Below are positions 24,461 through 33,376 of a stretch of 58,627 nucleotides of DNA, in pieces. Origin of the DNA: Rhodoblastus sphagnicola (lineage in GTDB: Bacteria > Pseudomonadota > Alphaproteobacteria > Rhizobiales > Beijerinckiaceae). The stretch spans positions 1-58,627 of the forward strand of contig NZ_NHSJ01000025.1 in assembly GCF_002937075.1 (NCBI RefSeq). Direction: 5' to 3'. The notes below the pieces were generated by a model. It ran no database searches. It was given only the letters and a program-made list of their open reading frames with translations, and was not told where the DNA came from. Each line of letters opens with the position of its first letter. Positions within the stretch are counted from its first letter, which is position 1. A program made the position numbers and the translations under genes.

Positions 24461-24774
24461 CTCTCTGTTTTACTATTTAGAACGATGTCGACGAAAAAAA
24501 CTATCCCGCGATTTTGAGGCGTAGGCCGTTAAATGTCAGGCTTTGTCGCTACTGCGCCATCATGCGTGCTGGCGCGATCTTGGGTAGCATACGCGAATTT
24601 TTTTTTGATTAGCTCGGCTTTATCAGGCGCCAATAAAAACTAAACCCTTACAGTACCTAGGGTGAGCGAGGTGACGCGACCGGCGCACCGTCGAATCTGA
24701 TATACCTCAGTGGCCCCATTGCCTGCGTGAATGAGCTGTATCATAGTGAGCCCATTCCAAAGAGGGGCTCTACA
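24461..24774. other. Intergenic region, 314 bp, with a candidate operator
   Basis: No gene is supported. An inverted repeat ACCCT (24644-24648) and AGGGT (24659-24663) lies about 110 nt before the next gene. AT-rich tracts (24599-24608) could be part of a promoter. No copy of the TTCGCGCC motif here. Confidence 0.4.
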
Positions 24775-25698
24775 ATGACTGTTCAACCCTTTGTTTCTAT
24801 TGCACAACGGCAAACACTCCCATTTACCGGCGCGGAAGCCGCGCCGGAGCTACAGCCCGAGACGCTGACCGATCGTCTGTTTCGTCGTTTGGCCCTGGGC
24901 GGTGTCGGCATAGGCCTTCTTTCGGCCGTTTTTGGACTCTCGCCCGAGGCCGTCGAAGAGCGTGCGGCCGCGCTCGATTTGCCGAAACCGCATGATCGGC
25001 CCATGCGCAAGCTTGGTCCGCGTGGATGGACCATCGAGGACATGCGTCGGTTTATTACTTTGTGGATTGAGAATGTCTCGACGCGTTGCATCGTGGCGGC
25101 GATTGGCCGGTCGAATGGCAGCCTGTATTCCAAACGCAAGCGGCTCGGCCTCGAACCGCGCAGACGCGGCGAACTTCAGGAACGCTCACCGGAAGCCTGC
25201 GCGGCTACGCCGGTGTCTTGGTTGCCAAAGCCGCTGATCGATGCGGTGAAGAAGCCGCTTCGCCGTATTGCGGGGATGTTGCAGAACGAACCGAAGGCGA
25301 AGCCAGAAGATCGCTGGACTCCAGAGCGGGGTAAATATTGCTCCTATCTGGCTTTTGCGGGATTGAGCAATTCCGCGATCGCGATCCGTCTGACCCAAGA
25401 AACTGGTATTTCCTTTTCTCCTAAAGCCGTGGCCGATCAGTTGAGTCGGATGATGGCCTTCCGGGACCGCACCAAGAAAGCCGTCGAGACGCTTCCCGAG
25501 GAAGAAATCATACCGCGCGCGGAAAGCTTTATCGCGCTTTGGCTCCTTCAGTGGCGCATCTGCGAAGGCACAGGTCATCATTTTTGGTATTCGCGGGTGC
25601 GAGGCGGGCCGCGTAAAACCTGCCGGGAATTCTGGCGGGCGAAATTCGCCAAGAAGCGCCAGGAGCGCGATTGCGCCGCACATTTCGTGGTCGCCTGA
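24775..25698 (+). CDS. GcrA/Myb-like two-domain DNA-binding protein
   Basis: 307 residues from ATG 24775 (GAGGGG 7 nt upstream); an in-frame start at 24727 lacks this. Two SANT/GcrA-like helix-turn-helix units are visible. The first is GWTIEDMRRFITLWIENVSTRCIVAAIGRSNGSLYSKRKRLGL. The second is RWTPERGKYCSYLAFAGLSNSAIAIRLTQETGISFSPKAVADQLSRM. Both resemble the N-terminus of the alphaproteobacterial regulator GcrA. The C-terminus has a WRICEGTGHHFWY segment. It precedes dotI by 56 bp and may regulate transfer or bind transfer DNA. No close family is known to me. Confidence 0.6.
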   Translation: MTVQPFVSIAQRQTLPFTGAEAAPELQPETLTDRLFRRLALGGVGIGLLSAVFGLSPEAVEERAAALDLPKPHDRPMRKLGPRGWTIEDMRRFITLWIENVSTRCIVAAIGRSNGSLYSKRKRLGLEPRRRGELQERSPEACAATPVSWLPKPLIDAVKKPLRRIAGMLQNEPKAKPEDRWTPERGKYCSYLAFAGLSNSAIAIRLTQETGISFSPKAVADQLSRMMAFRDRTKKAVETLPEEEIIPRAESFIALWLLQWRICEGTGHHFWYSRVRGGPRKTCREFWRAKFAKKRQERDCAAHFVVA

Positions 25699-25725
25699 GC
25701 GAAACTCAAAAAACAGGAGTACGAG

Positions 25726-25734
25726 TTCGCGCCG
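25726..25734 (+). promoter_or_regulatory. Transfer-region leader motif upstream of dotI
   Basis: ACGAGTTCGCGCCGAC, 29 nt before the dotI ATG; the closest of the copies to its start codon. Confidence 0.55.
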
Positions 25735-25754
25735 ACAGCGGGGAAGGTTGATCC

Positions 25755-26384
25755 ATGGACAACCAGAACGCTGCGATCATGCGAAAACTCTCCGATCCCG
25801 ACTTTCAGGCGGCGCTCGTCAACAAGAGCATTGCCCTTGTGATGGGGCTTTGCGCCTTCCTTATCGCCTTTGTCGTGCACGACATTTATATTTGGGCCAA
25901 TCCGCCGACGCCCAAGTATTTCATTATAGATGGGAAAAATCCTCCGAAGGAGGTGAAGCCCGTCGACAGTCCGATTATGGACGACACACAGCTGCTCAAC
26001 TGGACCGTTACGGCGATTCTTGCGCCGTATAACGTCAATTATCACGACTACGCAGAACAACTGAACCGCGCCGGCCGCAAATTCTCGGCAAGCGGGTGGA
26101 AGTCGTTCGCGGAGAGTTATATTTCGAGCGGCAATTTCGAAGCAATGAAGAAGGGCATGTTGCTTTGCTATGCGCAGCAACAGCGCGCCGCCATCATTGT
26201 CGACACCTCGTTCGTCGATGGAGCCCTGACGTACAAGGTGCAAGTGCCAGTTGCGCAAACCTGTCAGAATTCGCAGGAGGCCAATTCTCAAAAGATGATG
26301 CTGACCGCGTCGGTCAAACGCACCAATGCTGAGGACCATACCGAAGGTCTGGTTATCGATCAGCTCGTCGCCAAAGCGCAATAG
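25755..26384 (+). CDS. dotI: DotI/IcmL (TraM) inner-membrane protein
   Basis: 209 residues. One N-terminal membrane segment (about 24-47, IALVMGLCAFLIAFVVHDIYIW), then the periplasmic DotI fold: LLNWTVTAILAPYNVNYHDYAEQLN, SGWKSFAESYISSGNFEAMKKG and a pair of cysteines. DotI forms a ring in the inner membrane and is essential in Dot/Icm and IncI conjugation systems (R64 TraM). First gene of a dotI-dotH-dotG operon in the same order as R64 traM-N-O. Confidence 0.93.
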   Translation: MDNQNAAIMRKLSDPDFQAALVNKSIALVMGLCAFLIAFVVHDIYIWANPPTPKYFIIDGKNPPKEVKPVDSPIMDDTQLLNWTVTAILAPYNVNYHDYAEQLNRAGRKFSASGWKSFAESYISSGNFEAMKKGMLLCYAQQQRAAIIVDTSFVDGALTYKVQVPVAQTCQNSQEANSQKMMLTASVKRTNAEDHTEGLVIDQLVAKAQ

Positions 26385-26395
26385 AGGGGTCGAAC

Positions 26396-27322
26396 ATGAA
26401 AGCAATTCACGTGTGCGTGGTCGCTTTGGCCGTGTTGTCGTCGTCTGTGACCGCATTTGCACAACAAAACGGCGTGGCGGGCGGCGGAGGACGTCAAGGG
26501 AAAGAGGAAGAGAGCATTCCCCTCAACCCTGACATCATCCGAGAAATTGGCAAACGCGTTGGTGAGACTCGCCGCGCGCAGGAGGAAGTGAATACGCAGC
26601 GCGCCGCGCCGCAGGCGACGCGCGTGAATGTCGGCTTTGCGCCCGGCGAGACCACGCCGATCGTGCGGCTGGTCAAAGGCTATCCCACCGCGATTTCGTT
26701 CTTCGACGACACTGGCCAGCCGTGGCCGATCGAATGGAACACCAATTCCAATCCGGCGGGCGGCGGCGGCTCGACATGCAGTGAAACGCCGGCGGGCGGC
26801 GGTGGACCGGGCGTGGCCTCGGTCGGATTTTATGTGTGTACGCCGACTGTTGGCAGCAACGTCCTCCAGATATCGCCGGCGTCCATCGAGCCGCGCGGCG
26901 GCCTGGTGGTCAATCTGAAGAACGCGCCGAAGCCGTTGTCGTTCCTGCTGGTAGGCGGCGGCGGCGTCTATGACGCGGATCTGACCGTGCATGTCAGCAA
27001 ACGCGGACCCAACGCGCGCGGCCCCGTCACCGGCCCGTCCGCCCCCGATACCGCATCGCCGTTCCTGACGGCGATGCTCCAGGGTGTGCCGCCCGCCGAC
27101 GCCGTGCCGCTCAATGTCAGCGGGGTCAGCCCCGATGATTTTCGGGCGTGGAAGATCGGGGACCGTGTCGTCATTCGCACGATCTACCAACTGGTGTCGC
27201 CGGAATGGTTCGCGTCGGAAGCGGCCGAAGGCAATGTGACCGTTTATTCGCTGCCGGCGACGCCGGTCGTTCTCCTCTCCAAGAATGGCGCGACGGTGTC
27301 CGCCTCGCTTTCGGAGCCCTGA
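26396..27322 (+). CDS. dotH: DotH/IcmK (TraN) outer-membrane core protein
   Basis: 308 residues with signal peptide (ends TAFA near residue 22). The conserved IcmK region begins ETTPIVRLVKGYPTAISFFDDTGQPWPI and continues to SIEPRGGLVVNLKNAPKPLSFLLV. A Gly-rich insert (NPAGGGGSTCSE) lies in the middle. DotH with DotC and DotD builds the outer-membrane ring of the type IVB channel. Starts 11 bp after dotI and ends 3 bp before dotG. Confidence 0.93.
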   Translation: MKAIHVCVVALAVLSSSVTAFAQQNGVAGGGGRQGKEEESIPLNPDIIREIGKRVGETRRAQEEVNTQRAAPQATRVNVGFAPGETTPIVRLVKGYPTAISFFDDTGQPWPIEWNTNSNPAGGGGSTCSETPAGGGGPGVASVGFYVCTPTVGSNVLQISPASIEPRGGLVVNLKNAPKPLSFLLVGGGGVYDADLTVHVSKRGPNARGPVTGPSAPDTASPFLTAMLQGVPPADAVPLNVSGVSPDDFRAWKIGDRVVIRTIYQLVSPEWFASEAAEGNVTVYSLPATPVVLLSKNGATVSASLSEP

Positions 27323-27325
27323 ACC

Positions 27326-28603
27326 ATGACCATCGAACAGCCTGTAATTTCTACAAAAACGGCATCGCGCGGATTCAAGCGCGGGTTCCTCAGCGCGGCC
27401 GGCAAGGGCGGTCCCGCGCGCCTCGTTGCGATCGTCGTGTGTCTCGTCTTGATGGTGAGCCTTGTGTTTGTCTTGGCCAAACGGCGTGACAAGGCGAACA
27501 TGAATTCGCAGGTCGCCAAGATGCACAAGATGAACCTGTTGCCGGGCGGTACGGAAAGCACGCCGGCTCAGGAAGCGCTGCGGATCAAGCATGCCAACGC
27601 CGAAGCGGCGAAGGCCGAGAGCAAGGCCCAATCCTACACGCCGGCCATGCCGGGATCGCAGCCTTTGCAGGTTCGTGAAGTGGGCGCCGACGCGCCTCCG
27701 CCCGCGAGCGCTGAACCCGCGCCGATCAAGGTGGTGGCGGCGCCGCCCCCGCAATTTACGCCGCCCGAACGCGCGCCGGAACGCGACGCGTTCCAAGCCT
27801 TGCCGGTTATGCCTGACGAAACGCCAAAAATCGAAAAGGTGGCGATGACCTCGGAGGACGCCGATCCGGGCGTCACGCCCGAACGCCGCCGGTCTTACGA
27901 AAATACGTTGGCGCAGTGGGACATTCATCCGCCGCGGACTGTCGTGGTGATGCCAGACGATGAGAAAGGCCCGCGGGCGTCATCCGGGCAGAGGGCGCGG
28001 GAGACGAACACGGGGTCGAGCGCAATCGCTGGCGGATCGGTCTCGACCAAGGGCACGGTGCTGGTTCCCGGCGGTCGCGGTGTTTACGCCCACACGGTTT
28101 TGGCCGTGACGACGGATTCGGGCGGACCGATCGTTCTTGAAGCCGACACGAGTCCGCTCGCGGGGGATCGGATGATCGGGTCGTTCCAGAAGTCCGGTAC
28201 TGACCGAATGGTGGTGCGCGTTTCGAAGGTGATCCACAACAGTGAGGAGGTCAGTGTTTCGGGCCTGGTCATTGCGCCCGATTCGATGGAGACGTCTGTC
28301 GCGTCGGATATCGACGAGCACTATCTTGAGCGCTTTGCTTTGCCTGCGGCGGCCGCATTCATTCAGGGCGTCGGGCAAGCTGCGGCCATGAGCAACACGA
28401 CCACGTCGGTTTCGCCGTATGGCGGCGTGACGCAATCGATTGGCCCCATGAGTCTTTCGCAACAGGGATGGATCGGAGCGGGTGCGGCGGCCCAGGCGAT
28501 TGGAAAGGAACTCTCGCAAAATACGCCGAAAGGTCCGACGATTCATCTCGACGCCAATGTCGGCGTCGGCGTCATGTTTCTCTCGGACGTCATAGCAAAA
28601 TAG
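27326..28603 (+). CDS. dotG: DotG/IcmE (TraO) trans-envelope channel protein
   Basis: 425 residues, VirB10-like at the C-terminus. Membrane segment near residues 34-52 (LVAIVVCLVLMVSLVFVLA), a Pro/Ala-rich periplasmic spacer (about 90-180), then the conserved DotG domain: VLVPGGRGVYAHTVLAVTTDSGG, PLAGDRMIGSFQKSGTDRMVVR and a final NVGVGVMFLSDVI. DotG spans the periplasm and links the membranes. Shorter than Legionella DotG because it lacks the pentapeptide-like repeats, as in plasmid TraO proteins. Its terminator was split by a transposon. Confidence 0.93.
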   Translation: MTIEQPVISTKTASRGFKRGFLSAAGKGGPARLVAIVVCLVLMVSLVFVLAKRRDKANMNSQVAKMHKMNLLPGGTESTPAQEALRIKHANAEAAKAESKAQSYTPAMPGSQPLQVREVGADAPPPASAEPAPIKVVAAPPPQFTPPERAPERDAFQALPVMPDETPKIEKVAMTSEDADPGVTPERRRSYENTLAQWDIHPPRTVVVMPDDEKGPRASSGQRARETNTGSSAIAGGSVSTKGTVLVPGGRGVYAHTVLAVTTDSGGPIVLEADTSPLAGDRMIGSFQKSGTDRMVVRVSKVIHNSEEVSVSGLVIAPDSMETSVASDIDEHYLERFALPAAAAFIQGVGQAAAMSNTTTSVSPYGGVTQSIGPMSLSQQGWIGAGAAAQAIGKELSQNTPKGPTIHLDANVGVGVMFLSDVIAK

Positions 28604-28627
28604 TTCTGGTCGCAGCACGGCGCACGG

Positions 28628-28637
28628 AAACCGGCGG
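28628..28637 (+). terminator. Left arm of the dotG terminator, split by ISL3
   Basis: AAACCGGCGG is the exact complement of CCGCCGGTTT at 33377-33386. Removing the ISL3 element and one 8-bp duplication restores a 10-bp stem with a 9-nt loop and a T run, that is, a standard rho-independent terminator. Functionally it is now disrupted by 4.7 kb. Confidence 0.8.
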
Positions 28638-28828
28638 TCTTTTTGAGCTATCCGTCATACGGGGTTGATATCGGCCTAAAGTGTAGATTCCTGACGAAGG
28701 CGCCCCCCAATTCCTGGATGATGGCGCCCCCCATTACGAGATGATCCCGCCCGGGGGATTTCGTGAAGGACGGGGGCCGCCGCTGGCATGTTCAAAGTCG
28801 CTCCTTTGGCAATCCAAGGGAGCAATCG

Positions 28829-30376
28829 ATGCCAGCGGAGCGAATTTCCATGCGCCAGGCGCGCGAAATCATTCGACTGAAATTTTCGTCTGTCTCGGCG
28901 CACGAAATCGCCCGGCGGCTCGGCATGGCGCGTTCGAGCGTGCGCGAAACACTGCGAAGAGCAGAAAGCGCGGGGCTGTCCTGGCCGCAAGCAGAGAGCA
29001 TGGCCGAGGCCGAGTTGGAAGGCGTTCTCTACGCCAATCGCCGCAGCAGGCGGGGACATCGTCGTGTCTCCGAGCCGGATTGGGCGACCATCCATCGCGA
29101 GTTGAAGCGCAAGCACGTCACCCTGACGATCCTCTGGGACGAATATATCGCCGCCAATCCGGGCGGTTACAGCTACTCGCGGTTTTGCGACCTCTACCGG
29201 GGCTTTGCGAAGACGCTGTCGGTGACAATGCGGCAGACCTATGCCGCCGGCGAGCGGCTGTTTGTCGATTACGCCGGCGACACCGTGCCCGTTGTGATCG
29301 ATCGGCTGACCGGGGAAATGCGCGAGGCTCAGGTCTTTGTCGCCGTTCTCGGCGCGTCGAGCTTCACCTTCGCCTGCGCCAGCTGGACGCAGGCGCTGCC
29401 TGATTGGATCGACGCCCACGTCCGCGCCTTCTCGGCGATTGGCGGCGTCCCGGAACTCCTCGTTCCCGACAACACGAAGACGGCGGTCATTAAAGCCTGT
29501 TTTTACGATCCCGACGTCAACCGAACCTACACCGAGATGGCGACCCATTACTCCACCGCCATCCTGCCGACGCGACCCCGCAAGCCGCGCGACAAGGCCA
29601 AGGTCGAGCGTGCCGTGCTGATCGTCGAACGCTGGCTGCTCGGACGGCTGCGCCGGCGCACCTTTTACAGCCTGGCGGACCTGAACGCCGCCATCGTCGA
29701 AATGCTGAGGCAACTCAATGACGAACGAACGATCCGGCGCCTCGGCTTCACCCGTCGGCAATTGCTGGAGGACATCGACCGGCCGGCGCTCAAGGCCCTG
29801 CCGGTCGAACCGTACGAGTTCGCGCAATGGAAAACCTGCCGGGTCGGCGTCGACTACCACGTCGAAGTCTCCAGCCATTATTACTCGGTTCCCCACCGCT
29901 TCGCCCGCGCCGAGGTTGAGGCCCGGCTCACCGTCAGGACGGTGGAGATATTCCTCCGTGGCGAGCGGATCGCCGCCCATCTTCGCATGAGCGGCAATCA
30001 CGGCCACACCACGGTGGCCGACCACATGCCGTCCAGCCATCGCCGCTACAAGACCTGGACGATCGACAAAATCCGCGCCGACGCCAAGCGGATCGGGCCG
30101 GCGACTGCGGTCTTGTGCGAGCAGATCATCGAGCGTCGCCCTCATCCAGAGCAGGGCTTCCGCGCCTGCCTGGGCATCGTTCGCCTGGCGAACTCCTATG
30201 GCGACGAGCGTGTCGAGGCGGCGGCCGAGCGCGCCATCGCCATCGGAGCGCGCACCTATTCCTCGGTCAAATCCATCCTCGACAAGAAGCTCGATCGCCG
30301 GCCCGCCGAAAAGCGCGCCGCGGAGGCGCCGACGATCCTGCACGCCAACATCCGCGGCCCGCGCTATTACAATTAG
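28829..30376 (+). CDS. istA: IS21-family transposase IstA
   Basis: 515 residues from ATG 28829 (AAGGGAG site upstream). N-terminal helix-turn-helix (SAHEIARRLGMARSSVRETLRRAE), then the DDE core: FVDYAGDTVPVVID provides the first Asp, GGVPELLVPDNTKTAV the second, and KPRDKAKVERAVLIVERW the catalytic Glu. The C-terminal domain ends RGPRYYN. Full length and intact. Works with the IstB ATPase encoded just downstream. Confidence 0.94.
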   Translation: MPAERISMRQAREIIRLKFSSVSAHEIARRLGMARSSVRETLRRAESAGLSWPQAESMAEAELEGVLYANRRSRRGHRRVSEPDWATIHRELKRKHVTLTILWDEYIAANPGGYSYSRFCDLYRGFAKTLSVTMRQTYAAGERLFVDYAGDTVPVVIDRLTGEMREAQVFVAVLGASSFTFACASWTQALPDWIDAHVRAFSAIGGVPELLVPDNTKTAVIKACFYDPDVNRTYTEMATHYSTAILPTRPRKPRDKAKVERAVLIVERWLLGRLRRRTFYSLADLNAAIVEMLRQLNDERTIRRLGFTRRQLLEDIDRPALKALPVEPYEFAQWKTCRVGVDYHVEVSSHYYSVPHRFARAEVEARLTVRTVEIFLRGERIAAHLRMSGNHGHTTVADHMPSSHRRYKTWTIDKIRADAKRIGPATAVLCEQIIERRPHPEQGFRACLGIVRLANSYGDERVEAAAERAIAIGARTYSSVKSILDKKLDRRPAEKRAAEAPTILHANIRGPRYYN

Positions 30377-30386
30377 GAGACTGCTC

Positions 30387-31133
30387 TTGCTCAAACATCC
30401 AACGCTCGACCAACTCCACGCCCTCGGCCTGCACGGCATGGCCAAGGCCTTCGTCGAAGTCGCGGCCTCCAGTGAGGCCGGCGGACTCAGCCATCCGGAA
30501 TGGCTGGGTCTTCTGCTCGATCGCGAGGCCTCCCTGCGCCAGGACAAGCGAATGGCCGCAAGGCTGCGCGCCGCGAAACTGCGCCAGCAGGCCTGTATCG
30601 AAGACATCGACTATCGCAGCCCGCGCGGCCTCGACCGCGCCATGATGCAAAAACTCATCAAGGGCGACTGGATCGACGCCCACGACAATCTGGCCCTGGT
30701 CGGGCCAACAGGGGTCGGCAAAAGTTGGCTCGCCTCGGCGCTTGGCCACAAGGCCTGCCGGGATAACCGCTCCGTCCTGTATCAGCGGGTTCCTCGGTTG
30801 TTCGAGGAACTCGCCCTCGCGCGCGGCGACGGTCGCCATGCCCGTCTGCTGCGCTCGCTCGGGCGCGCCGATCTCCTGGTGCTGGACGACTGGGGCCTTG
30901 AACCGCTCGACGCCGCGGCGCGACACGATCTGCTGGAAATCCTCGAAGAGCGCTATGGGCGCAAATCCACGCTCGTCACGTCTCAGCTTCCGGTGGATCG
31001 CTGGCATGAAATTGTCGGCGATCCCACTTACGCGGACGCGATCATGGATCGCCTCGTCCACAACGCCCATCGCATCGAACTGACAGGAGAAAGCCTGCGG
31101 CGCGCTCGCGCCAAGAGCGTGATCGCCTCTTGA
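30387..31133 (+). CDS. istB: IS21-family helper ATPase IstB
   Basis: 248 residues, starting at TTG 30387 behind GGAGA, 10 bp after istA. AAA+ ATPase with Walker A GPTGVGKSW near residue 107 and Walker B LLVLDDWG; the family's N-terminal LDQLHALGLHGMAKAF is present. IstB bends target DNA and activates the IstA transposase. Confidence 0.94.
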   Translation: MLKHPTLDQLHALGLHGMAKAFVEVAASSEAGGLSHPEWLGLLLDREASLRQDKRMAARLRAAKLRQQACIEDIDYRSPRGLDRAMMQKLIKGDWIDAHDNLALVGPTGVGKSWLASALGHKACRDNRSVLYQRVPRLFEELALARGDGRHARLLRSLGRADLLVLDDWGLEPLDAAARHDLLEILEERYGRKSTLVTSQLPVDRWHEIVGDPTYADAIMDRLVHNAHRIELTGESLRRARAKSVIAS

Positions 31134-31280
31134 CCAGGCGCCGTTTCAGGCGCCAAGAAACCTAAGCCAGCATGCCCCACGACCCGGGCGCCATCATCCC
31201 GTTACCGGGGGGCGGCATCATCCAGGAATCGATGGGCGCCATTATCTCGTAATTGCCGGGCGCCTTCGCAGGAATCGACA

Positions 31281-32607
31281 TAAAGCGTCCCCTGCCTCAA
31301 GGCGTCGGTCAGGGTTGATATGTCCACGCCAGACGAGACGACAGCCGTCATCAGGAACTGCATCTCCTCGTCTGATTCGCAACTCATCAGGTCGAAGTTG
31401 TACAGGTCGATAATGCGCTTGGCGTCGCCGTATTTGAGCAGGGCTTTGGCCCGGAGCGTCTCGAACGAATAGCCGCGCCCCACACGGTTGATCTCCGAGA
31501 TAAGCCCGTTCAGCGACTCGGTATAGGCGTTGGTCAGCGGATGCTCGAAATAGCGGAGCATGTAGGGTCGCCAGTTCTTGACTGCCGAGGTGACGACCGT
31601 GAACGGCTTGACGAGATCTGGCTGGACTCCGTTCATCCAGTCCGTGAGAGCCTGTTCCGCCTCCGCTCTGGTCGAACAGTCGTAGATGCCGTAAAGCCTC
31701 TCTTTCAGCCAGTAGGCTTCCCCCAAGAGAGTGTATAGGAGAAAGAAATCATTGAGCTGCTTGCGTGTTTCCCGCTTGCAGGTCTCCCACCGGGCCAGAA
31801 ACAGCTTATTCCGGCTCTTGAGCTTTATTCTTTTCCTATTCCCTAAACTCTTGTTGAGGTCGCGCCTGACCATTTCGACGGCTGTATTGGACAGCGCGAG
31901 GACGTGAAACTTATCGACGCCCGTCACGGCGCGGCGGAAGTGGCGTTTCGTGAGGGTCAGATTGCCCTTGTACATGTCCTGGTAGATGATCTCGACCGAA
32001 TCCTTCCCTTCCATCCGGTCGAAATACTGATCGAGGTTCAAGCTCAGGCGGTTCTCCCGGATGTCGAGAAGCTTCCTGTTCTCAACGTCGCCGATCACGA
32101 ACCGGGGGACTTTGGCGATATACTTCTCATCCATGCCCAAGACGCGAGGCATCCGAACCGTATAGTTCGAGAGTTGCAGCTTGGCGTAGGTAGCAAATAG
32201 GCGGCGGACAAGGTTCTCGTCAACGCCGTTCGTTCGCGCCGCGTCGATGACCGTGCGGGCGACGGCCTCCTTTTCAAGATGTTCCTTGAACCTAACTGTC
32301 AGGCGAGCGGACGTGTCGAGGTCCGGCAGGTCTTCATAGATCGTCTTCCGTGCTCTTTACAACGGAAACGCTGCCGCGAAATCTCAAGCCAAGTTGGCTG
32401 AGACTGAATAGGAAAGTCACGAAACCTGATTGTCTTCGTTCCAGACTTAACCAGTTCGCAGAACAGCCCGCATCTGTGAACGCGAGGAGTTAAGGTCGAT
32501 GCTTCAACGATAAGGCTTCCGTCTTCTTTGTACGTTGAAGATGCGTATAAATTACTCAGATGAAGAAGGTCGGTCTGGTTTCCTGCCAGAAACTTGCGTT
32601 CTTTCAC
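31281..32607 (-). pseudogene. ISL3-family transposase, frameshifted and hit by IS21 at its stop
   Basis: Starts at ATG 32607 with an N-terminal zinc-finger part (STLTPRVHRCGLFCELVKSG, then RFRCKEHG). A one-base deletion near 32350 moves the rest to another frame (DLPDLDTSARLTVRFKEHLE), which continues into the DDE core: MPRVLGMDEKYIAKVPRFVIGD, HFRRAVTGVDKFHVLALSN and NAYTESLNGLISEINRVGRGYSFETLRAKAL. The native stop TAG was rebuilt from the TAAAG target duplication and is now on the far side of IS21; the frame reads 27 codons into the IS21 end instead. It is probably inactive unless the frameshift is a sequencing error. Confidence 0.8.
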
Positions 32608-32831
32608 TGGATAGATGCGGCTCTCAGCCGTCCGCGAAGCTCGTCTAAAGTCTGCGCCCGCTCATCGCAAAGCCGGAGAAGATCAATCGCCACGCCCTGC
32701 GGCGGGTCATCCGTACCAGCTGCCCAACGGCGCATAGTGCGATCCGCGACATTGAGATCGCGCGCCAGCTCAGATTGCCAACGAGACCCGTATAGGGCCT
32801 CGCCAGTGTCGCGCAGTAGCTTGCAGCTCAT
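32604..32831 (-). CDS. Small helix-turn-helix protein carried by the ISL3 element
   Basis: 75 residues with a compact helix-turn-helix (SRWQSELARDLNVADRTMRRWAAGTDDPP). Its stop overlaps the ISL3 transposase start (ATGA), so the two are translationally coupled. The gene before it ends one base upstream of its start. It may repress its own unit through the palindrome at 33245-33262. Confidence 0.7.
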   Translation of the reverse strand: MSCKLLRDTGEALYGSRWQSELARDLNVADRTMRRWAAGTDDPPQGVAIDLLRLCDERAQTLDELRGRLRAASIQ

Positions 32832-32832
32832 G

Positions 32833-33201
32833 TCAGCGACCGTCGTCGATCAGGGTGTAATATTCTTCGTCGCTAAGGTCGGCATCTTCAAATTCCGCGA
32901 TGATCTGAGCCGAGGTCGGGGCGTTGGTCGCGACGATATGAAAGAAACGTCCGTCAGACAGTTGCTCGGGGAGAAACTCGCGGAACGCGCGGCGCACAGG
33001 AGCTTCGTTTCCGTCGCCGGCCCAAGCGATCAGAGCAGCAGCGGCGCGGCTGAACGGTTCGGCGCCAAGGTTGGCGTAATGGGTGATCTTCACTTGGGCG
33101 GAAGCATCAGCCTGCGCCACAAGGGCCTTGGCTGAGCGGCTCTCATCAAGATCGTCGTTGAAGATGAGGGCGGTCAGGTAAGATATCGTCTTGGTGGTCA
33201 T
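32833..33201 (-). CDS. Hypothetical cargo protein of the ISL3 element
   Basis: 122 residues, acidic C-terminus (AEFEDADLSDEEYYTLIDDG), no signal peptide. The central part KITHYANLGAEPFSRAAAALIAWAG is helical. First gene of the three-gene unit that ends with the transposase. Family not recognised. The tight coupling to a DNA-binding protein is reminiscent of toxin-antitoxin pairs, but there is no toxin signature. Confidence 0.6.
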   Translation of the reverse strand: MTTKTISYLTALIFNDDLDESRSAKALVAQADASAQVKITHYANLGAEPFSRAAAALIAWAGDGNEAPVRRAFREFLPEQLSDGRFFHIVATNAPTSAQIIAEFEDADLSDEEYYTLIDDGR

Positions 33202-33244
33202 CGGGTCTCTCCCGTTTCCGGCGGGGCTAATCCCCTTCCGTCCG

Positions 33245-33262
33245 TGTCCTAAAATTAGGACA
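33245..33262. promoter_or_regulatory. Operator-like palindrome upstream of the ISL3 cargo unit
   Basis: TGTCCTAA, AA, TTAGGACA: 8-bp perfect arms with a two-base centre, 44 nt upstream of the ATG at 33201. Suited to a small dimeric helix-turn-helix repressor such as the 75-residue protein of the unit. Confidence 0.6.
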
Positions 33263-33376
33263 TTCTGGCGCAGATGTCAAGCGCCGATTCTCGGAAATAT
33301 CAACCCCAAATGACGGAGCGCGTTTTTGCCCCGTCGTTCAGGCGTAAACCTCAGATGACGGATAGCCTCTTTTTGC

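Larger units (their letters stand above)
28682..31280 (+). mobile_element. IS21-family insertion sequence
   Basis: 2599 bp. Ends TGTAGATTCCTGACGAAGGCG (28682 onward, shown to 20 of the matching bases as TGTAGATTCCTG and CGAAGGCG) and the complement of TGTCGATTCCTGCGAAGGCG at 31280. It is flanked by a 5-bp duplication TAAAG at 28677-28681 and 31281-31285. Multiple internal end repeats (GCGCCCCCC, ATTACGAGAT) are typical of IS21. It inserted at the stop codon of the ISL3 transposase. Confidence 0.9.
28646..33367. mobile_element. ISL3-family element with two cargo genes and a nested IS21
   Basis: Inverted ends AGCTATCCGTCAT (28646 onward) and its near-complement ATGACGGATAGCC (ending 33367). 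A second, similar subterminal repeat is at about 33297-33318. Without the nested IS21 the element is about 2.1 kb. It carries a transposase and two small genes in one minus-strand unit. It sits in the loop of the dotG terminator, so it separates dotG from the dotF-like gene without breaking either. Confidence 0.85.
28638..33375. repeat. 8-bp target duplication flanking the ISL3-type element
   Basis: TCTTTTTG at 28638-28645 and at 33368-33375, immediately outside the inverted repeats. Eight-base duplications are normal for ISL3. Confidence 0.85.

Noticed and set aside
28676-30607. 643-codon minus-strand frame across IS21
   Set aside because: Antisense shadow of istA; no family features and no ribosome site.
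32604-33201. Toxin-antitoxin reading of the ISL3 cargo pair
   Set aside because: Overlap and a DNA-binding partner are suggestive, but neither protein shows a known toxin signature and both are coupled to the transposase.
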